Of a DNA stretch of 64,000 nucleotides, positions 26,987 to 37,159 are shown in pieces (the stretch's first letter is position 1; each line of letters starts with the position of its first letter). The DNA lies in the NCBI RefSeq assembly GCF_016865525.2, contig NZ_CP075169.1:2108337-2172336 (forward strand), given 5' to 3'. The notes beneath the pieces are model-generated. The model was not told the origin of the DNA. It did no database searches and saw only the letters and a program-made list of their open reading frames with translations. Both the position numbers and the translations under genes were made by a program. This DNA is from Sodalis ligni (GTDB lineage: Bacteria; Pseudomonadota; Gammaproteobacteria; Enterobacterales; Enterobacteriaceae).

Positions 26987-28072
26987 ATGGCACAGGACCG
27001 TATCATCCGTGCCGCCGCCGTGCAGATTGCGCCTGACCTCGGCCAGGCGCAAAAAACGCTGTCGCGCGTGCTGGATGCCATTGATGAAGCCGCGGGCAAG
27101 GGGGCCGAGATTGTGGTATTTCCCGAAACCCTGGTGCCCTGGTATCCCTATTTTTCCTTTATCGCGCCGCCCATGACCGCCGGCGCCGAGCACCTGCGGC
27201 TTTACCAGCAGGCGGTGGAGGTGCCCGGGCCCATTACCCGCGCGGTGGCCGACAGCGCCCGTCGCCACGGCATGGTGGTGGTGCTGGGGGTGAACGAACG
27301 GGACCATGGCAGTCTGTTCAACACCCAACTGGTATTCGACGCCGACGGCGAGCTGGTGCTGAAGCGGCGCAAGATCACCCCCACCTATCACGAACGCATG
27401 ATCTGGGGGCAGGGGGACGCCTCGGGGCTGAAGGCGGTGGATACCGCCGTCGGCCGGGTAGCGGCCCTGGCCTGCTGGGAACACTACAACCCCCTGGCCC
27501 GCTATGCGCTGATGGCGCAGCACGAGGAGATCCATTGCAGCCAGTTTCCCGGCTCGCTGGTGGGCCAGATCTTCGCCGATCAGATGGAGGTCACCATTCG
27601 CCATCACGCCCTGGAGTCCGGCTGTTTTGTCATTAACGCCACCGGCTGGCTGCGGGAAGATCAGATTGAATCCATTACCGCGGATCCCGATTTGCAGCGC
27701 GGACTGCGCGGCGGCTGCCATACCGCCATTATTTCGCCGGAAGGGCGGCATTTGGCGCCTCCCATCACCGAGGGAGAAGGCATTCTTATCGCCGATCTGG
27801 ATATGAAGCTTATCGCCAAGCGCAAACGCATGATGGATTCCGTGGGGCATTATGCCCGGCCGGAACTGTTAAGCCTGCTGATCAATGACCGGCCCGCGGA
27901 GTACTGCCGCCAGCAAGCGCCTTATGAGCAAACAGGCCAACGGCAAACTGCGGCGCCTCAGCAAGCGCTGCCACAGCAAATTACCGCGCCTTGGCAAGCC
28001 AGCGGGCAGTCCTTTACTTCCGACACCACAGGAGGGCGCCATGAGCCTGAGCAACCAGCGACTGATTACTGA
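26987..28072 (+). CDS. nitC: Nit6803-family nitrilase (NitC)
   Basis: A 361-residue nitrilase with the full triad: Glu47 in [10 protein letters not shown], Lys129 in [11 protein letters not shown] and Cys163 in [11 protein letters not shown]. It hydrolyses a nitrile to acid and ammonia; in Nit1C-bearing bacteria the cluster is linked to growth on cyanide as nitrogen source, where NitC is thought to act on cyanide or a cyanide-derived nitrile. AAGGAG precedes ATG 26987. The last 55 or so residues are an unusual Gln/Ala/Pro/Thr-rich low-complexity tail encoded by imperfect repeats. The tail makes the gene overlap nitD by 32 bases. Confidence 0.92.
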   Translation: MAQDRIIRAAAVQIAPDLGQAQKTLSRVLDAIDEAAGKGAEIVVFPETLVPWYPYFSFIAPPMTAGAEHLRLYQQAVEVPGPITRAVADSARRHGMVVVLGVNERDHGSLFNTQLVFDADGELVLKRRKITPTYHERMIWGQGDASGLKAVDTAVGRVAALACWEHYNPLARYALMAQHEEIHCSQFPGSLVGQIFADQMEVTIRHHALESGCFVINATGWLREDQIESITADPDLQRGLRGGCHTAIISPEGRHLAPPITEGEGILIADLDMKLIAKRKRMMDSVGHYARPELLSLLINDRPAEYCRQQAPYEQTGQRQTAAPQQALPQQITAPWQASGQSFTSDTTGGRHEPEQPATDY

Positions 28073-29141
28073 ACTGCAAACCCACGGCCTGAAGGTGGTC
28101 AATCCCCAGACCACCCATGTCAATCGCCAGGGCGGAGCCGGTCCGTCGGATCACCAGGCGGTGACCATCGACGGCATGACGGTCATGGTGCCGGTGTATA
28201 CCCAGCAGGCGCACCAATCCCCCTGGAGCGTGACCCACGACGGGGCCGGCGGCAGCCATTTGTTGAGAGACGCCATTCCGGTGCGGGATATCAGCTTTGT
28301 CTCCCAGCCGAACTTCTACCGGCTGAGCACCGCCGACGGCGTCCCGTACTCTCATATCGCCACCCTGCATGGCGCCGATGTGCTGGCCACTACCGTATTG
28401 CAAACCTGCATCCGTTATGAAAACCGGCGCAAGGCCTGCCAATTTTGCGCTATCGGCCAGTCCCTGGCGGCGGGCAAAACCATCGCCCGTAAAACGCCGC
28501 AGCAGCTGGCGGAAGTGGCCAAAGCCGCGGTGGAACTGGACGGCGTGCGGCATATGGTGATGACCACCGGCACCCCGTCCGGCAGCGATCGCGGGGCGCG
28601 GGTTCTGTGCGAAAGCGCCGAGGCCATTCGGGCTGCGGTGGATCTGCCGTTACAGGGGCAATGTGAGCCGCCGGGGGATGCGCTGTGGTTTACCCGCATG
28701 AAGGAGGCGGGCATCGACGCGCTGGGCATGCATCTCGAAGCAGTTACCCCGGCGGTGCGGGCGCGCATTATGCCGGGCAAGGCCGCCGTTACCGTGGAGC
28801 AATACATGGCGGCGTTCAAGGACGCGGTGCGGGTGTTCGGCCACGGCCAGGTGAGCACCTATATCCTGGCGGGACTGGGGGATACCCGTGAGGCGATATT
28901 GTCTACGGCGCGGGAGCTGATTGATATCGGCGTGTATCCCTTTGTGGTGCCGTTCGTGCCCATCCGCGGCACGCCGCTTGAGGATCATGCGCCGCCGGCA
29001 GCGGATTTCATGGAGTCCATTTTGCAGCCCCTGGGCAGCATGCTCCGCGGCGGCGGCCTGCGTTCCGCCGATATCAAGGCCGGCTGCGGCCGTTGCGGCG
29101 CCTGTTCGCCGTTGTCCAGCTACGAGCGGGCTTCGGCCTGA
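28041..29141 (+). CDS. nitD: Nit1C radical SAM protein NitD (MSMEG_0568 family)
   Basis: A 366-residue radical SAM family protein. The cysteine cluster reads [18 protein letters not shown], i.e. C-x9-C-x2-C instead of the usual C-x3-C-x2-C. A second Cys group, [10 protein letters not shown], ends the protein and could hold an auxiliary cluster. A biotin-synthase-like TIM-barrel pattern follows ([27 protein letters not shown]). The start is the ATG at 28041 directly behind GGAGG, inside the end of nitC. It presumably performs a radical step on the nitrile-derived metabolite; the reaction is unknown to me. Confidence 0.88.
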   Translation: MSLSNQRLITELQTHGLKVVNPQTTHVNRQGGAGPSDHQAVTIDGMTVMVPVYTQQAHQSPWSVTHDGAGGSHLLRDAIPVRDISFVSQPNFYRLSTADGVPYSHIATLHGADVLATTVLQTCIRYENRRKACQFCAIGQSLAAGKTIARKTPQQLAEVAKAAVELDGVRHMVMTTGTPSGSDRGARVLCESAEAIRAAVDLPLQGQCEPPGDALWFTRMKEAGIDALGMHLEAVTPAVRARIMPGKAAVTVEQYMAAFKDAVRVFGHGQVSTYILAGLGDTREAILSTARELIDIGVYPFVVPFVPIRGTPLEDHAPPAADFMESILQPLGSMLRGGGLRSADIKAGCGRCGACSPLSSYERASA

Positions 29142-29154
29142 GGGGAGTGACAGC

Positions 29155-29718
29155 ATGTTCTATCCCGAATACCGCATCAAATGGGTGACCTTGCCCTGGG
29201 AACGCGAACAGGCCTATCTACTGCGCCAGCGGGTGTTTTGCCAGGAGCAGGGGCTGTTCGAAGAGCATGACCGGGATGCTATCGACGAACGCGCCCGGCT
29301 GCTGGTGGCTATCGGCAGCACGGCGGGCTGGCCGGAGCAAATCGTCGGCACGGTGCGCATCCACCGGGAAGAGGGGGATATCTGGTACGGTTCGCGGTTG
29401 GCGGTAGACCGGCACTTTCGCCGCCAGGGCCAACTGGGGCCGACCCTTATCCGCCTGGCGGTGTCCAGCGCCTGTGCCCTGGGCTGCAAGGCGTTTTACG
29501 CCCGGGTGCAGCAGCAAAACGTGCCGCTGTTCCGGCGCATGCACTGGTCATCCCTGTCCACCGAACGGCTGCGGGGTATCGATCATGAGGTTATGCAGGC
29601 GGATCTGGCGTTTTATCCGCCCTGTTTCGACCCCCACAGCGGCATGGTGCTGAGCGGGCGTCCGCTGCGGCCGGCGCGGGAGCTGGCGCCGCTGCTGATG
29701 AGCCTGGAGGGCGGCTGA
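29155..29718 (+). CDS. nitE: Nit1C GNAT-family N-acetyltransferase NitE (MSMEG_0567 family)
   Basis: A 187-residue GNAT-fold protein. The start EYRIKWVTLPWEREQAYLLR with QRVFCQEQGLFEEHDRD matches the MSMEG_0567 N-terminal domain. The acetyl-CoA loop is RHFRRQGQLGPTLIR, and LGCKAFYARVQQQNVPLFRRM follows. In some bacteria this domain is fused to the AIR-synthase-like protein; here the two are separate and overlap by one base (TGATG). It probably N-acylates an amine in the Nit1C pathway. Confidence 0.88.
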   Translation: MFYPEYRIKWVTLPWEREQAYLLRQRVFCQEQGLFEEHDRDAIDERARLLVAIGSTAGWPEQIVGTVRIHREEGDIWYGSRLAVDRHFRRQGQLGPTLIRLAVSSACALGCKAFYARVQQQNVPLFRRMHWSSLSTERLRGIDHEVMQADLAFYPPCFDPHSGMVLSGRPLRPARELAPLLMSLEGG

Positions 29719-30677
29719 TGGATGATTTGCACCTGATGCTGGCGGAGGTGCGCCGGTACGGCGGCATCGACCAAAAGCGGGACATCCGGGAGATTGCCGG
29801 AGAGCTGCGCGGGGCCTGGCCTCTCGCCGGCTGCGACAACGGCGATGACTGCGCCGCCATTCCGCAGGAAGGAGGCTATAGCCTGCTGGCCATGGAGGGG
29901 TTTATCAACCGGTTTGTGGCGGACGATCCCTGGTTCGCCGGCTGGTGCGGACTGATGGTTAATCTGAGCGATATCGCCGCCATGGGCGGCACGGCGGTAG
30001 CGGTGGTAAATGCCCTGTGGAGCGCCGGTCCGGAACAGGCGCGCCGGTTAATGCAGGGCATGGCCGCCGCGTCACGCGCCTATCGGGTGCCCATCGTCGG
30101 CGGCCATACCAATTTACGCAGCGAGTCGCCGCAGCTGGCGGTGGCGGTGCTGGGAAAAGCGAAACGGGTGCTGCGGGCCTCCGGGGCCAAGCCGGGACAT
30201 ACCTTAATCGCCGCCATAGATTTACGCGGCGCCCGACGCGGGCCCTGGCTGAACTGGGACGCCGCGACCCGCGCCGACCCGGCGGCGCTGCGCGACGCCA
30301 TGGCGCTGCTGCCGATGCTGGCGGAGCAGGGGCTGGTCCAGGCGGCCAAGGATATCAGCCAGGCCGGCCTGCTCGGCACCCTGGTCATGCTGCTGGAGAG
30401 CGCCCGGGCCGGCGCGGACATTGATTTAACGGCCATACCGCGTCCGGCGGAGATCCGCTGGCAAGAGTGGCTGTGCATGTTTCCCAGCTACGGGTACCTG
30501 TTGACGGTCCATCCCCATCAGGCAGACGAGGTGCTGGCGCATTTTCACCGGATCGGTATCGGCGCGGCGGCCATCGGCGGCATTACCGCCGACCCGAGGC
30601 TTTGGGTAGGCCACGGTTCACACCGCCACTGTTTCTGGGATCTCGATACGACGCCGCTTACCGGCATCAACCCCTGA
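29718..30677 (+). CDS. nitF: Nit1C AIR synthase-like protein NitF (sll0787 family)
   Basis: A 319-residue PurM/AIR-synthase-fold protein. The N-terminal glycine-rich nucleotide loop is GCDNGDDCAAIP, the AIRS core has MVNLSDIAAMGGTAVAVVNALW and PIVGGHTNLR, and the C-terminal domain has AAKDISQAGLLGTLVMLLE. It most likely binds ATP and a phosphorylated or amide intermediate, by analogy to PurM, SelD and HypE. ATG 29718 overlaps the nitE stop by one base. The substrate is unknown. Confidence 0.88.
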   Translation: MDDLHLMLAEVRRYGGIDQKRDIREIAGELRGAWPLAGCDNGDDCAAIPQEGGYSLLAMEGFINRFVADDPWFAGWCGLMVNLSDIAAMGGTAVAVVNALWSAGPEQARRLMQGMAAASRAYRVPIVGGHTNLRSESPQLAVAVLGKAKRVLRASGAKPGHTLIAAIDLRGARRGPWLNWDAATRADPAALRDAMALLPMLAEQGLVQAAKDISQAGLLGTLVMLLESARAGADIDLTAIPRPAEIRWQEWLCMFPSYGYLLTVHPHQADEVLAHFHRIGIGAAAIGGITADPRLWVGHGSHRHCFWDLDTTPLTGINP

Positions 30678-30698
30678 CTTTTTATTCTGGAGGCGCTT

Positions 30699-30998
30699 AT
30701 GCCCGCAATGCATTTTACCGTCCGCTGGCCGGACAGCTCCGTGGACGTGTGCTATTCACCATCCACCGTGATTGAACAGCATCTGGAGGTGGGCAAAGAG
30801 TATAGCGTGGAGGAGTTTACCGGACTGGCGCGCCGGGCGCTGCAGGAAGCCAGCGACCGGGTAGCGCTGAAGTTCGGCTATGCCTGTTCAAGCGCGCAGG
30901 ATCAGTCCGGCGCCATCGCACTCAAGGCCGAGGGTTTTTTGCCCGATGCCCGCCCGGTGCGCGTCGAGAAAATCGAAGCGCTGCCCGTCAATCACTAA
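30699..30998 (+). CDS. nitG: Nit1C small protein NitG (MSMEG_0570 family)
   Basis: A 99-residue protein of the MSMEG_0570 nitrogen-response family. It has the typical start MHFTVRWPDSSVDVCYSPST, the conserved YSVEEFTGLARRALQEASDRV and a C-terminal GFLPDARPVRVE. Its function is unknown; no catalytic residues are evident apart from two cysteines. GGAGG precedes the ATG at 30699. It lies between nitF and nitH as in other Nit1C clusters. Confidence 0.85.
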   Translation: MPAMHFTVRWPDSSVDVCYSPSTVIEQHLEVGKEYSVEEFTGLARRALQEASDRVALKFGYACSSAQDQSGAIALKAEGFLPDARPVRVEKIEALPVNH

Positions 30999-31013
30999 TT
31001 CAGGAACGGCACC

Positions 31014-32283
31014 ATGGAACAAACACACTATCCGGTGATTATCATCGGCGGCGGGCAGGCGGGACTGTCTATGAGCTACTGCCTGACTCAGCGGGGCATC
31101 GGGCATGTGATATTTGAGCGCCACCAGCTTGGCTGGGCCTGGCGAGCGCAGCGCTGGGACAGTTTTTGCCTGGTGACGCCAAACTGGCAATGCAAATTGC
31201 CCGGTTTCCCCTATGACGGCGATGACCCGGACGGTTTTATGGTCAATGACCAGATCATCCATTACCTGGAGCGCTACGCCGAGCGTTTCGGGCCGCCGCT
31301 GCTCACCGGCATCAACGTGGAACGGGTCAGCCGCCACGGCGGCGGGGGCTTTGTTCTGCGTACCAGCCGGGGAATTTTCACTGCCGATAACGTGGTCGCA
31401 GCGGTGGGCAATTATCACCGGCGGCGTTTCCCCGCCCTGGCGGCCCGTTTGCCGGGGGCGATCCACCAGCTGCATTCGGCGGATTACCGTTGCCCCGCCG
31501 CCTTGCCCGAGGGCGAGGTACTGGTGGTGGGATCGGCCCAGTCCGGGGCGCAAATCGCCGAAGATCTCCATCTCGCCGGACGCCGGGTGCATCTGTGCGT
31601 CGGTAGCGCGCCGCGGGTGAAACCGTTTTTACCGCGGCGGCGTCGTGGGGGCGGGGCTCGTGGACGGGGGTCTTCACCGGCTGGGGGGGGACCACCACCC
31701 CCGGGGAGAAGGTGCCCGCCGTAAAACCAACCATTACGTCACCGGCCGCGACGGCGGTAGGGATATCGATTTGCGGCTGTTCGCCGGGCAGGGCATGCAG
31801 TTGTACGGGCGGTTGCTGGACAACGATGAGGCGCGGAGGGTGCTGGTCACCGCCGACGATCTGGCGGCCAATCTCGGTAATGCCGACGATACCGCCCGGC
31901 GCATCAGGGAGAGTATCGATGAGTGGATTGCCGCGCAGGGCATCGACGCCCCCCGGGAACCCCCTTATCAGCCGATGTGGTTCCCGCCGCCGGGCCAGGG
32001 CGCTATCCCTTTGGACAATCTCGCGGCCATTATATGGGCGGTGGGTTTCCATACCGATTTCAGCTGGATTGACCTGCCGGCGTTTGATGACAAGGGATAC
32101 CCCCGCCACCGGCGCGGCGTGTCAGCGGAAGAGGGACTCCATTTTCTCGGTCTGCCCTGGTTGTGGACCTGGGGCTCGGGACGGTTCGAGGGGGTGGGGG
32201 AAGATGCGGAATACCTGGCGGAACACATCGCCGCCCGCCTGACGGCGCCGGCGCCGCAGGAGGCCCGTTATGCCGTTCGCTAA
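31014..32283 (+). pseudogene. nitH: Nit1C flavin-dependent oxidoreductase NitH (MSMEG_0569 family), frameshifted
   Basis: The FAD-binding N-terminus is intact ([21 protein letters not shown]) with the second Rossmann motif [15 protein letters not shown], resembling flavin monooxygenases. After GSAPRVKPF the frame is lost at a T5 run (31626-31630). Removing one T continues with FYRG and joins KTNHYVTGRDGGRDIDLR and the rest, about 422 residues. The 27 residues between FYRG and KTNHYV are unusually Gly-rich and poorly matched to the family, as if this patch were degraded. NitH oxidises the pathway intermediate in the cytosol. It overlaps the following ligase gene by 14 bases. Confidence 0.8.
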
Positions 32284-34109
32284 CCGGACTGACTGTTTCC
32301 CGCTGGATTGGTCGGCAGACTTCCCAGCGGATTCGCCAGTGTCTTCCCCGTTGGATTTATCGCTGGATCCACCGGCCTCTTCCCCGGTGGATGAGGCTTT
32401 CTGGCGGCGTGAGGCGCAGCGCATCCACTGGCAGCGGCCGTTTCGCCAGGTGATGGCTTTAGAGCAGGGCGGACCGCACTGCCGATGGTTTGAGGGCGGC
32501 GCCACCAACCTGTGTTATAACGCCGTGGACCGGCATCTGCCCTTGCGCGGCGGTCAAGCGGCACTCATTTGCTGTGACCGGCAGGGCGCGGAACGGCGAT
32601 TCAGCTATGCCGAACTGCACCGGGAAGTGGTGGCCATGGCCTGGATCCTGCAACGGCAGGGGGTGCTGGCGGGAGATCGCGTGCTGCTCTGCCTGCCGGT
32701 AATGCCGCCGGCCCTGTTCGCCATGCTGGCCTGCGCCCGGCTGGGGGCTATCCATGTGGTGGTCTCGGCGCAGCTGAGCGCGGCGGCGCTGGCGGAACGC
32801 ATTGACCTAAGCCAACCCCGTTTGCTGATCCTGGAGGATAAAATCACCCGCGTATTGCTGCAGGAGGGACTTGCGCCGCCCGCCGTTTGCCGGATCATTG
32901 TCGGCGACGGCGGATTGGAAGCCATGCGCTATGCTGACGGCGCCGGCGATAGGGAGGCGGGTGAACTCCCCGGCGACGGTGAACTCAGTTACCGGCGGCT
33001 GCGGGCGGCTTATAACAATGAGCCGATACCTTGTCGCTGGCTGCCCGCCGAGGCGCCGTCACAGCTGCTGTTCACCTCCGGCACCACCGGCACGCCCAAA
33101 GGCGTCGTGCGGGATACCGGCGGTTACGCCGTGGCGCTGTGCGCTTCGCTACCGCATATTTTCCATACCGGCGAGAATGAGGTTTTTCACCACCGCCGAT
33201 ATCGGCTGGGTGACCGGACACAGCTATCTGGTGTGGGCGCCCCTGCTGGCCGGTTTCACCACCCTGGTGGTCACCGGCGGCGGCACGAATACCCCGGGGC
33301 GGCGCTGGTGGCAGCTGATTGCCCGCCACGGCGTCACACGCCTGCTTACCGTACCCGGCGCCATGCGTCTGGCCCGCATGCAATGTGAAACCCTTGATCC
33401 GCCGCTGCCCTCCCTGCGCGCCGTCTACCTGGCTGGCGAGCCGCTGGACGCCAAAACCCGTCAATGGCTGGAGCAGGGCGCCGGAGTACCGGTGTATGAT
33501 CACTATTGGCAAACCGAAAGCGGCTGGCCGATCCTGGCCGGGCAGGGCGGCGCCCTGCGTCCGGTGATGGATCGCCGGGTAAGCATTGTGGATGAGCAAA
33601 CCGGCCGCCCGGCGGCAACGGGCATGCTGGTGCTGCATGACCATCTGGGGCCGGGGGGCATGCAAACCCTGTGGGGCCATGACGATGAGTTCGTGGCGCG
33701 CTATTGGCATCATGACGGCGAGGGCTGGCGCTATCTGACGCAGGATCGCGCCCGCCGTGATGAACACGGCGGCATAACCATTCAGGGACGCATGGACGAC
33801 ACCATGAATATCGGCGGCAAGCGGCTGTCCACGGCGGAAGTAGAGCATGCGGCGCTGACGGTGCCCGGCGTCGCCGAAGCGGCGGCGGTGGGCATAGCGC
33901 ATCCGCTGTTGGGCCAGATGGTGCAGCTGTTCATCGTCACGACGCCGGAGGTGCCGGCAGCGCGGCATGCCGACATGCGCCGGTGCCTGGCGGCGGTTAT
34001 CGTGGCCCGCTGCGGTCGCCATGGCCGGCCCCGTAGCGTGATTTTCCTGGACAGCCTGCCCAAAACCTTCTCCGGAAAAATCATCCGGCGCTTCCTGCGG
34101 CGCCCGTAA
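32270..34109 (+). pseudogene. AMP-forming acyl-CoA synthetase (acetyl/propionyl-CoA synthetase family), frameshifted
   Basis: About 612 residues restored. The first frame holds the ATP-binding P-loop FTSGTTGTPKGVV, then breaks in a T5 run near 33183-33187. The next frame resumes with TTADIGWVTGHSYLVWAPLL and contains PVYDHYWQTESGWPI, GRMDDTMNIGGKRLS and the C-terminal catalytic Lys in PKTFSGKIIRRFLRR. It belongs to the AcsA/PrpE-type family and would activate a short carboxylate released by the Nit1C reactions (inference). Residues about 10-42 are a Pro/Ser/Asp repeat-like insertion absent from typical members. It is the last gene of the contiguous nit operon. Confidence 0.8.
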
Positions 34110-34339
34110 CCCTTTCGGTTTTAGTGAATTTTCCGGCAAAGCATAGCGGAAAAAAATCGTTGCCCCGCTTTGAGATAACTCCTTAGAGTAAACAAATACC
34201 GGCTGCCCCCTGGATGTTCGGCTCCCCCTTGCCGATACCTATCCGGCGCGGGCCGCCGGTTAATTTAAAGAGCGGCTTTCCGGCGTATTGGTTTCTCTCT
34301 GCCGGCAGGCGGGGTGTTGACGAAAAAAAAAGGATATTT

Positions 34340-35320
34340 ATGAACGTTTCGCTATTTTCCCGGCGCTTCTCCGCGGCGGTGATGTTAAGTATACTCGCCT
34401 GCACGGCCCATGCCGCAGATGTGACCATCGGCTACCAAACCGTCCCCAATCCGTCCCAGGCCGCGCAGGCCGGCGGCGAATACGAACGGGCCACCCATGC
34501 CAAGATCGACTGGCGCAAATTCGACGCCGGCGCTGAAGTCATCACCGCGGTGGCCTCCGGCGATGTCCAAATCGCCTATCTGGGGTCCAGCCCCTTTACC
34601 GTCGCCGCCAGCCGCAATCTGCCCATCGAGACCATACTGATTGCGTCCAATCTGGGCACCAGCGAGGCGCTGGTGGTGCGCAATGGATCGGGCATCAACG
34701 GCCCGGCGGATCTTATCGGTAAAAAAATCGCCACGCCGTTCTCCTCCACCAGCCATTACAGCCTGCTGGCCGCCCTGAAGCATTGGCATATCGATCCCCA
34801 TCAGGTGACCATCGTCAATCTTACGCCTCCCGCCATCAGCGCCGCCTGGCAGCGGGGTGATATCGACGCCGCCTATACGTGGGATCCTGCACTGGGCGTC
34901 GCCAAAGCCACCGGCAAGGTGCTGATTACCTCCGGCGAGCTGGCCAAACTGGGGGCGCCGACCTTTGATCTCTGGCTGGTGAGAAAGGATTACGCCAAGG
35001 CCCATCCGGATGTGGTCAAGGCCTTTGCCAAAGTTACTCTCGACAGCTATCAGACGTTTCACCAGGATCCCAAAGCCTGGCTGGGGGATAAGCAGCACAT
35101 CGACCAACTGGTGAAGATAACCGGCGCGAAGCCGGAGGACATTCCCGGTTTGCTGGAGGGCAATACCTATCCCCTGGCGGCTGAACAGAAAACCGCCCTG
35201 GGCGCGCCCATCGTCAAGGGTATCTCCGATACCGCGCTGTTCCTCAAAGAGCAGGGGCGTATCGATTCGGTGCTGCCGGATTATTCGCCTTTCGTCACGG
35301 CGGCTTTTATTCCCCAATAA
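34340..35320 (+). CDS. TauA-like taurine/sulfonate ABC substrate-binding protein
   Basis: A 326-residue periplasmic protein with a signal peptide (FSRRFSAAVMLSILACTAHA then ADV). TauA-like features are VTIGYQTVPNPSQAAQAGG, VASGDVQIAYLGSSPF and DAAYTWDPALG. ATG 34340 has AGGA seven bases upstream. It starts a three-gene importer with the next two genes, 230 bases behind the nit operon. No tauD-type dioxygenase follows, so the ligand may feed the aminotransferase/IslA route encoded next to it. Taurine is the best guess; other aliphatic sulfonates are possible. Confidence 0.85.
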   Translation: MNVSLFSRRFSAAVMLSILACTAHAADVTIGYQTVPNPSQAAQAGGEYERATHAKIDWRKFDAGAEVITAVASGDVQIAYLGSSPFTVAASRNLPIETILIASNLGTSEALVVRNGSGINGPADLIGKKIATPFSSTSHYSLLAALKHWHIDPHQVTIVNLTPPAISAAWQRGDIDAAYTWDPALGVAKATGKVLITSGELAKLGAPTFDLWLVRKDYAKAHPDVVKAFAKVTLDSYQTFHQDPKAWLGDKQHIDQLVKITGAKPEDIPGLLEGNTYPLAAEQKTALGAPIVKGISDTALFLKEQGRIDSVLPDYSPFVTAAFIPQ

Positions 35321-35372
35321 ACCGTTTTCGCGATAAACTGCCGGTAGATAAGGCACTTTCCACAGGACCGCT

Positions 35373-36248
35373 ATGACTCAATTAATCCTGGAACACGTCG
35401 CCGCCCATTATCCGGAATCGCCGCAGCCGGTTTTGCAGGATATTTCGTTCAGCCTGGGCCCCCGTGAGCTTTGCGTGGCGGTGGGGCCCTCCGGCAGCGG
35501 CAAAACCACCTTGCTTAATCTTATCGCCGGCTTTATCGCCCCCAGCGGCGGTTCCATCACTTTAGACGGCAAGCCGGTCACCGGACCAGGGGCCGAGCGC
35601 GGAGTGGTATTCCAGGACGATGTCCTGCTGCCCTGGCAAAATGTTCTGGAGAATGTCGCCTTCGGCCTGAAGCTGGCGGGCGTAGCCCGCCGGCAGCGGG
35701 AAGAACGCGCTCGGGAACTGCTGGCCCTGGTGGATTTGGAGGGTTTCGCCCCGCGCAGCATCTGGCAATTGTCCGGCGGACAAAAACAGCGGGTAGGCAT
35801 TGCCCGCGCCCTGGCCGCCGAGCCCAGGGTCTTGCTGCTGGATGAGCCCTTCGGCGCCCTGGACGCCTTTACCCGCGAACAGATGCAGGAATTGCTGCTC
35901 CAGGTTTGGCGGCGCACGGATACACCGGTGTTTTTGATCACCCATGATATCGAAGAGGCCATCTTTTTAGCCACCGAGCTGGTGTTGCTGTCGCCGAATC
36001 CGGGGCGCATCATCGAACGCCTGCCGCTGGACTTCAGCCGCCGCTATGCCCAGGGCGAAAGCGCCCGGTCGCTAAAATCCGATCCGCTGTTTATCGAGAC
36101 CCGCGAACATATCCTGGCGCGGGTGTTCGCCACCCGCGATGCCGATCGTCGCGATAAACAGGCCGCCGGGCCGCTGACGCCCGTCCCTTCCGCCGGCGAT
36201 GAACGTCAGGCTTATGGCGCCGGCAGATTATCCCTGTCCGCAGCGTAG
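35373..36248 (+). CDS. TauB/SsuB-like ABC transporter ATPase
   Basis: A 291-residue ATPase of the nitrate/sulfonate/taurine class, with Walker [11 protein letters not shown]-loop [20 protein letters not shown], signature LSGGQKQR, Walker [13 protein letters not shown] and H-loop THDIEEA. It carries an extra C-terminal tail of about 30 residues past the usual end. It lies 52 bases after the binding-protein gene and 55 before the permease. Confidence 0.9.
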   Translation: MTQLILEHVAAHYPESPQPVLQDISFSLGPRELCVAVGPSGSGKTTLLNLIAGFIAPSGGSITLDGKPVTGPGAERGVVFQDDVLLPWQNVLENVAFGLKLAGVARRQREERARELLALVDLEGFAPRSIWQLSGGQKQRVGIARALAAEPRVLLLDEPFGALDAFTREQMQELLLQVWRRTDTPVFLITHDIEEAIFLATELVLLSPNPGRIIERLPLDFSRRYAQGESARSLKSDPLFIETREHILARVFATRDADRRDKQAAGPLTPVPSAGDERQAYGAGRLSLSAA

Positions 36249-36303
36249 ACCAAAAGCATCCGCGCCGCCCTCATACGAAATTCCTTATCCATGGTGTTAA
36301 GCG

Positions 36304-37149
36304 ATGACCGATACCCGCCACGTCCATAATGAAGCATCCGGCAATCCCCTGCCGTCGCCACGGGCCAAGGCCGTAAAAAAAGGCTTGCCTCTCAGCGTGC
36401 TGGGAATCATCAGCATCGGCAGCCTTTTGGCGATTTGGTGGCTGGTGACCTGGCTGAAATTCATCGATCCGCTGTTTCTGCCATCCCCCTGGGCGGTCAT
36501 GGGCAAATTCTGGCAGGTAGCGGTGAACGGCTATCTGGATGCCACCCTGTGGCAACATGCATGGGCCAGCCTGCAGCGAATCGGCATCGCTCTGATCGCC
36601 GCTCTGTTCACCGCCATTCCCCTCGGGATCGCCATCGGCCGCTACCGGCTGGTGCAGGGACTCTTCGACCCGCTGATTGAATTCTACCGGCCGATCCCCC
36701 CGTTAGCCTATCTGCCGCTGATCGTCATCTGGTGCGGCATCGGCGAGCTGTCGAAAATTTTGCTGATTTACCTGGCGATCTTCGCGCCGGTGGTGATTGC
36801 CACCGCCAACGGCGTGCGCAGCGTTGATCCGGCCAAGATCAGGGCGGCCCAATCCCTCGGGGCCACCACCGGACAACTCACCCGCTATGTCATCATCCCC
36901 GCCGCCCTGCCGGATATCCTGACCGGTATTCGCATCGGGCTGGGGGTGGGCTGGTCAACGCTGGTGGCGGCGGAGCTGATTGCCGCCACCCGGGGCCTGG
37001 GTTTCATGGTGCAGTCGGCGGCGCAGTTCCTGGTGACGGACGTGGTTATCATGGGCATCTTGGTCATTGCCGTGGTGGCCTGCATCATGGAAACCGGCCT
37101 GCGCTATATCCAGCGCAAATGGGTACCCTGGCACGGACGCTTCCACTAA
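36304..37149 (+). CDS. TauC/SsuC-like ABC transporter permease
   Basis: A 281-residue inner-membrane permease of the taurine/sulfonate type with six predicted segments. The start of the core is LGIISIGSLLAIWWLVTWL, the EAA loop is PAKIRAAQSLGATTGQLTRYV, and GLGFMVQSAAQFLVTDVV is typical of TauC. It is the last gene of the importer and is followed by an inverted copy of the 107-bp repeat array, convergent with the aminotransferase gene. Confidence 0.9.
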   Translation: MTDTRHVHNEASGNPLPSPRAKAVKKGLPLSVLGIISIGSLLAIWWLVTWLKFIDPLFLPSPWAVMGKFWQVAVNGYLDATLWQHAWASLQRIGIALIAALFTAIPLGIAIGRYRLVQGLFDPLIEFYRPIPPLAYLPLIVIWCGIGELSKILLIYLAIFAPVVIATANGVRSVDPAKIRAAQSLGATTGQLTRYVIIPAALPDILTGIRIGLGVGWSTLVAAELIAATRGLGFMVQSAAQFLVTDVVIMGILVIAVVACIMETGLRYIQRKWVPWHGRFH

Positions 37150-37159
37150 ACCGGCGCCG

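Noticed and set aside
26696..27850. Long open frame (384 codons) on the minus strand opposite nitC
   Set aside because: Antisense shadow of a GC-rich gene; the plus strand has the full nitrilase catalytic triad and ribosome-binding site.
31626..33187. Programmed slippage or frameshifting as the reason for split nitH and acyl-CoA synthetase
   Set aside because: The runs are only five T long, too short for known efficient slippage, and many unrelated genes here have similar lesions.
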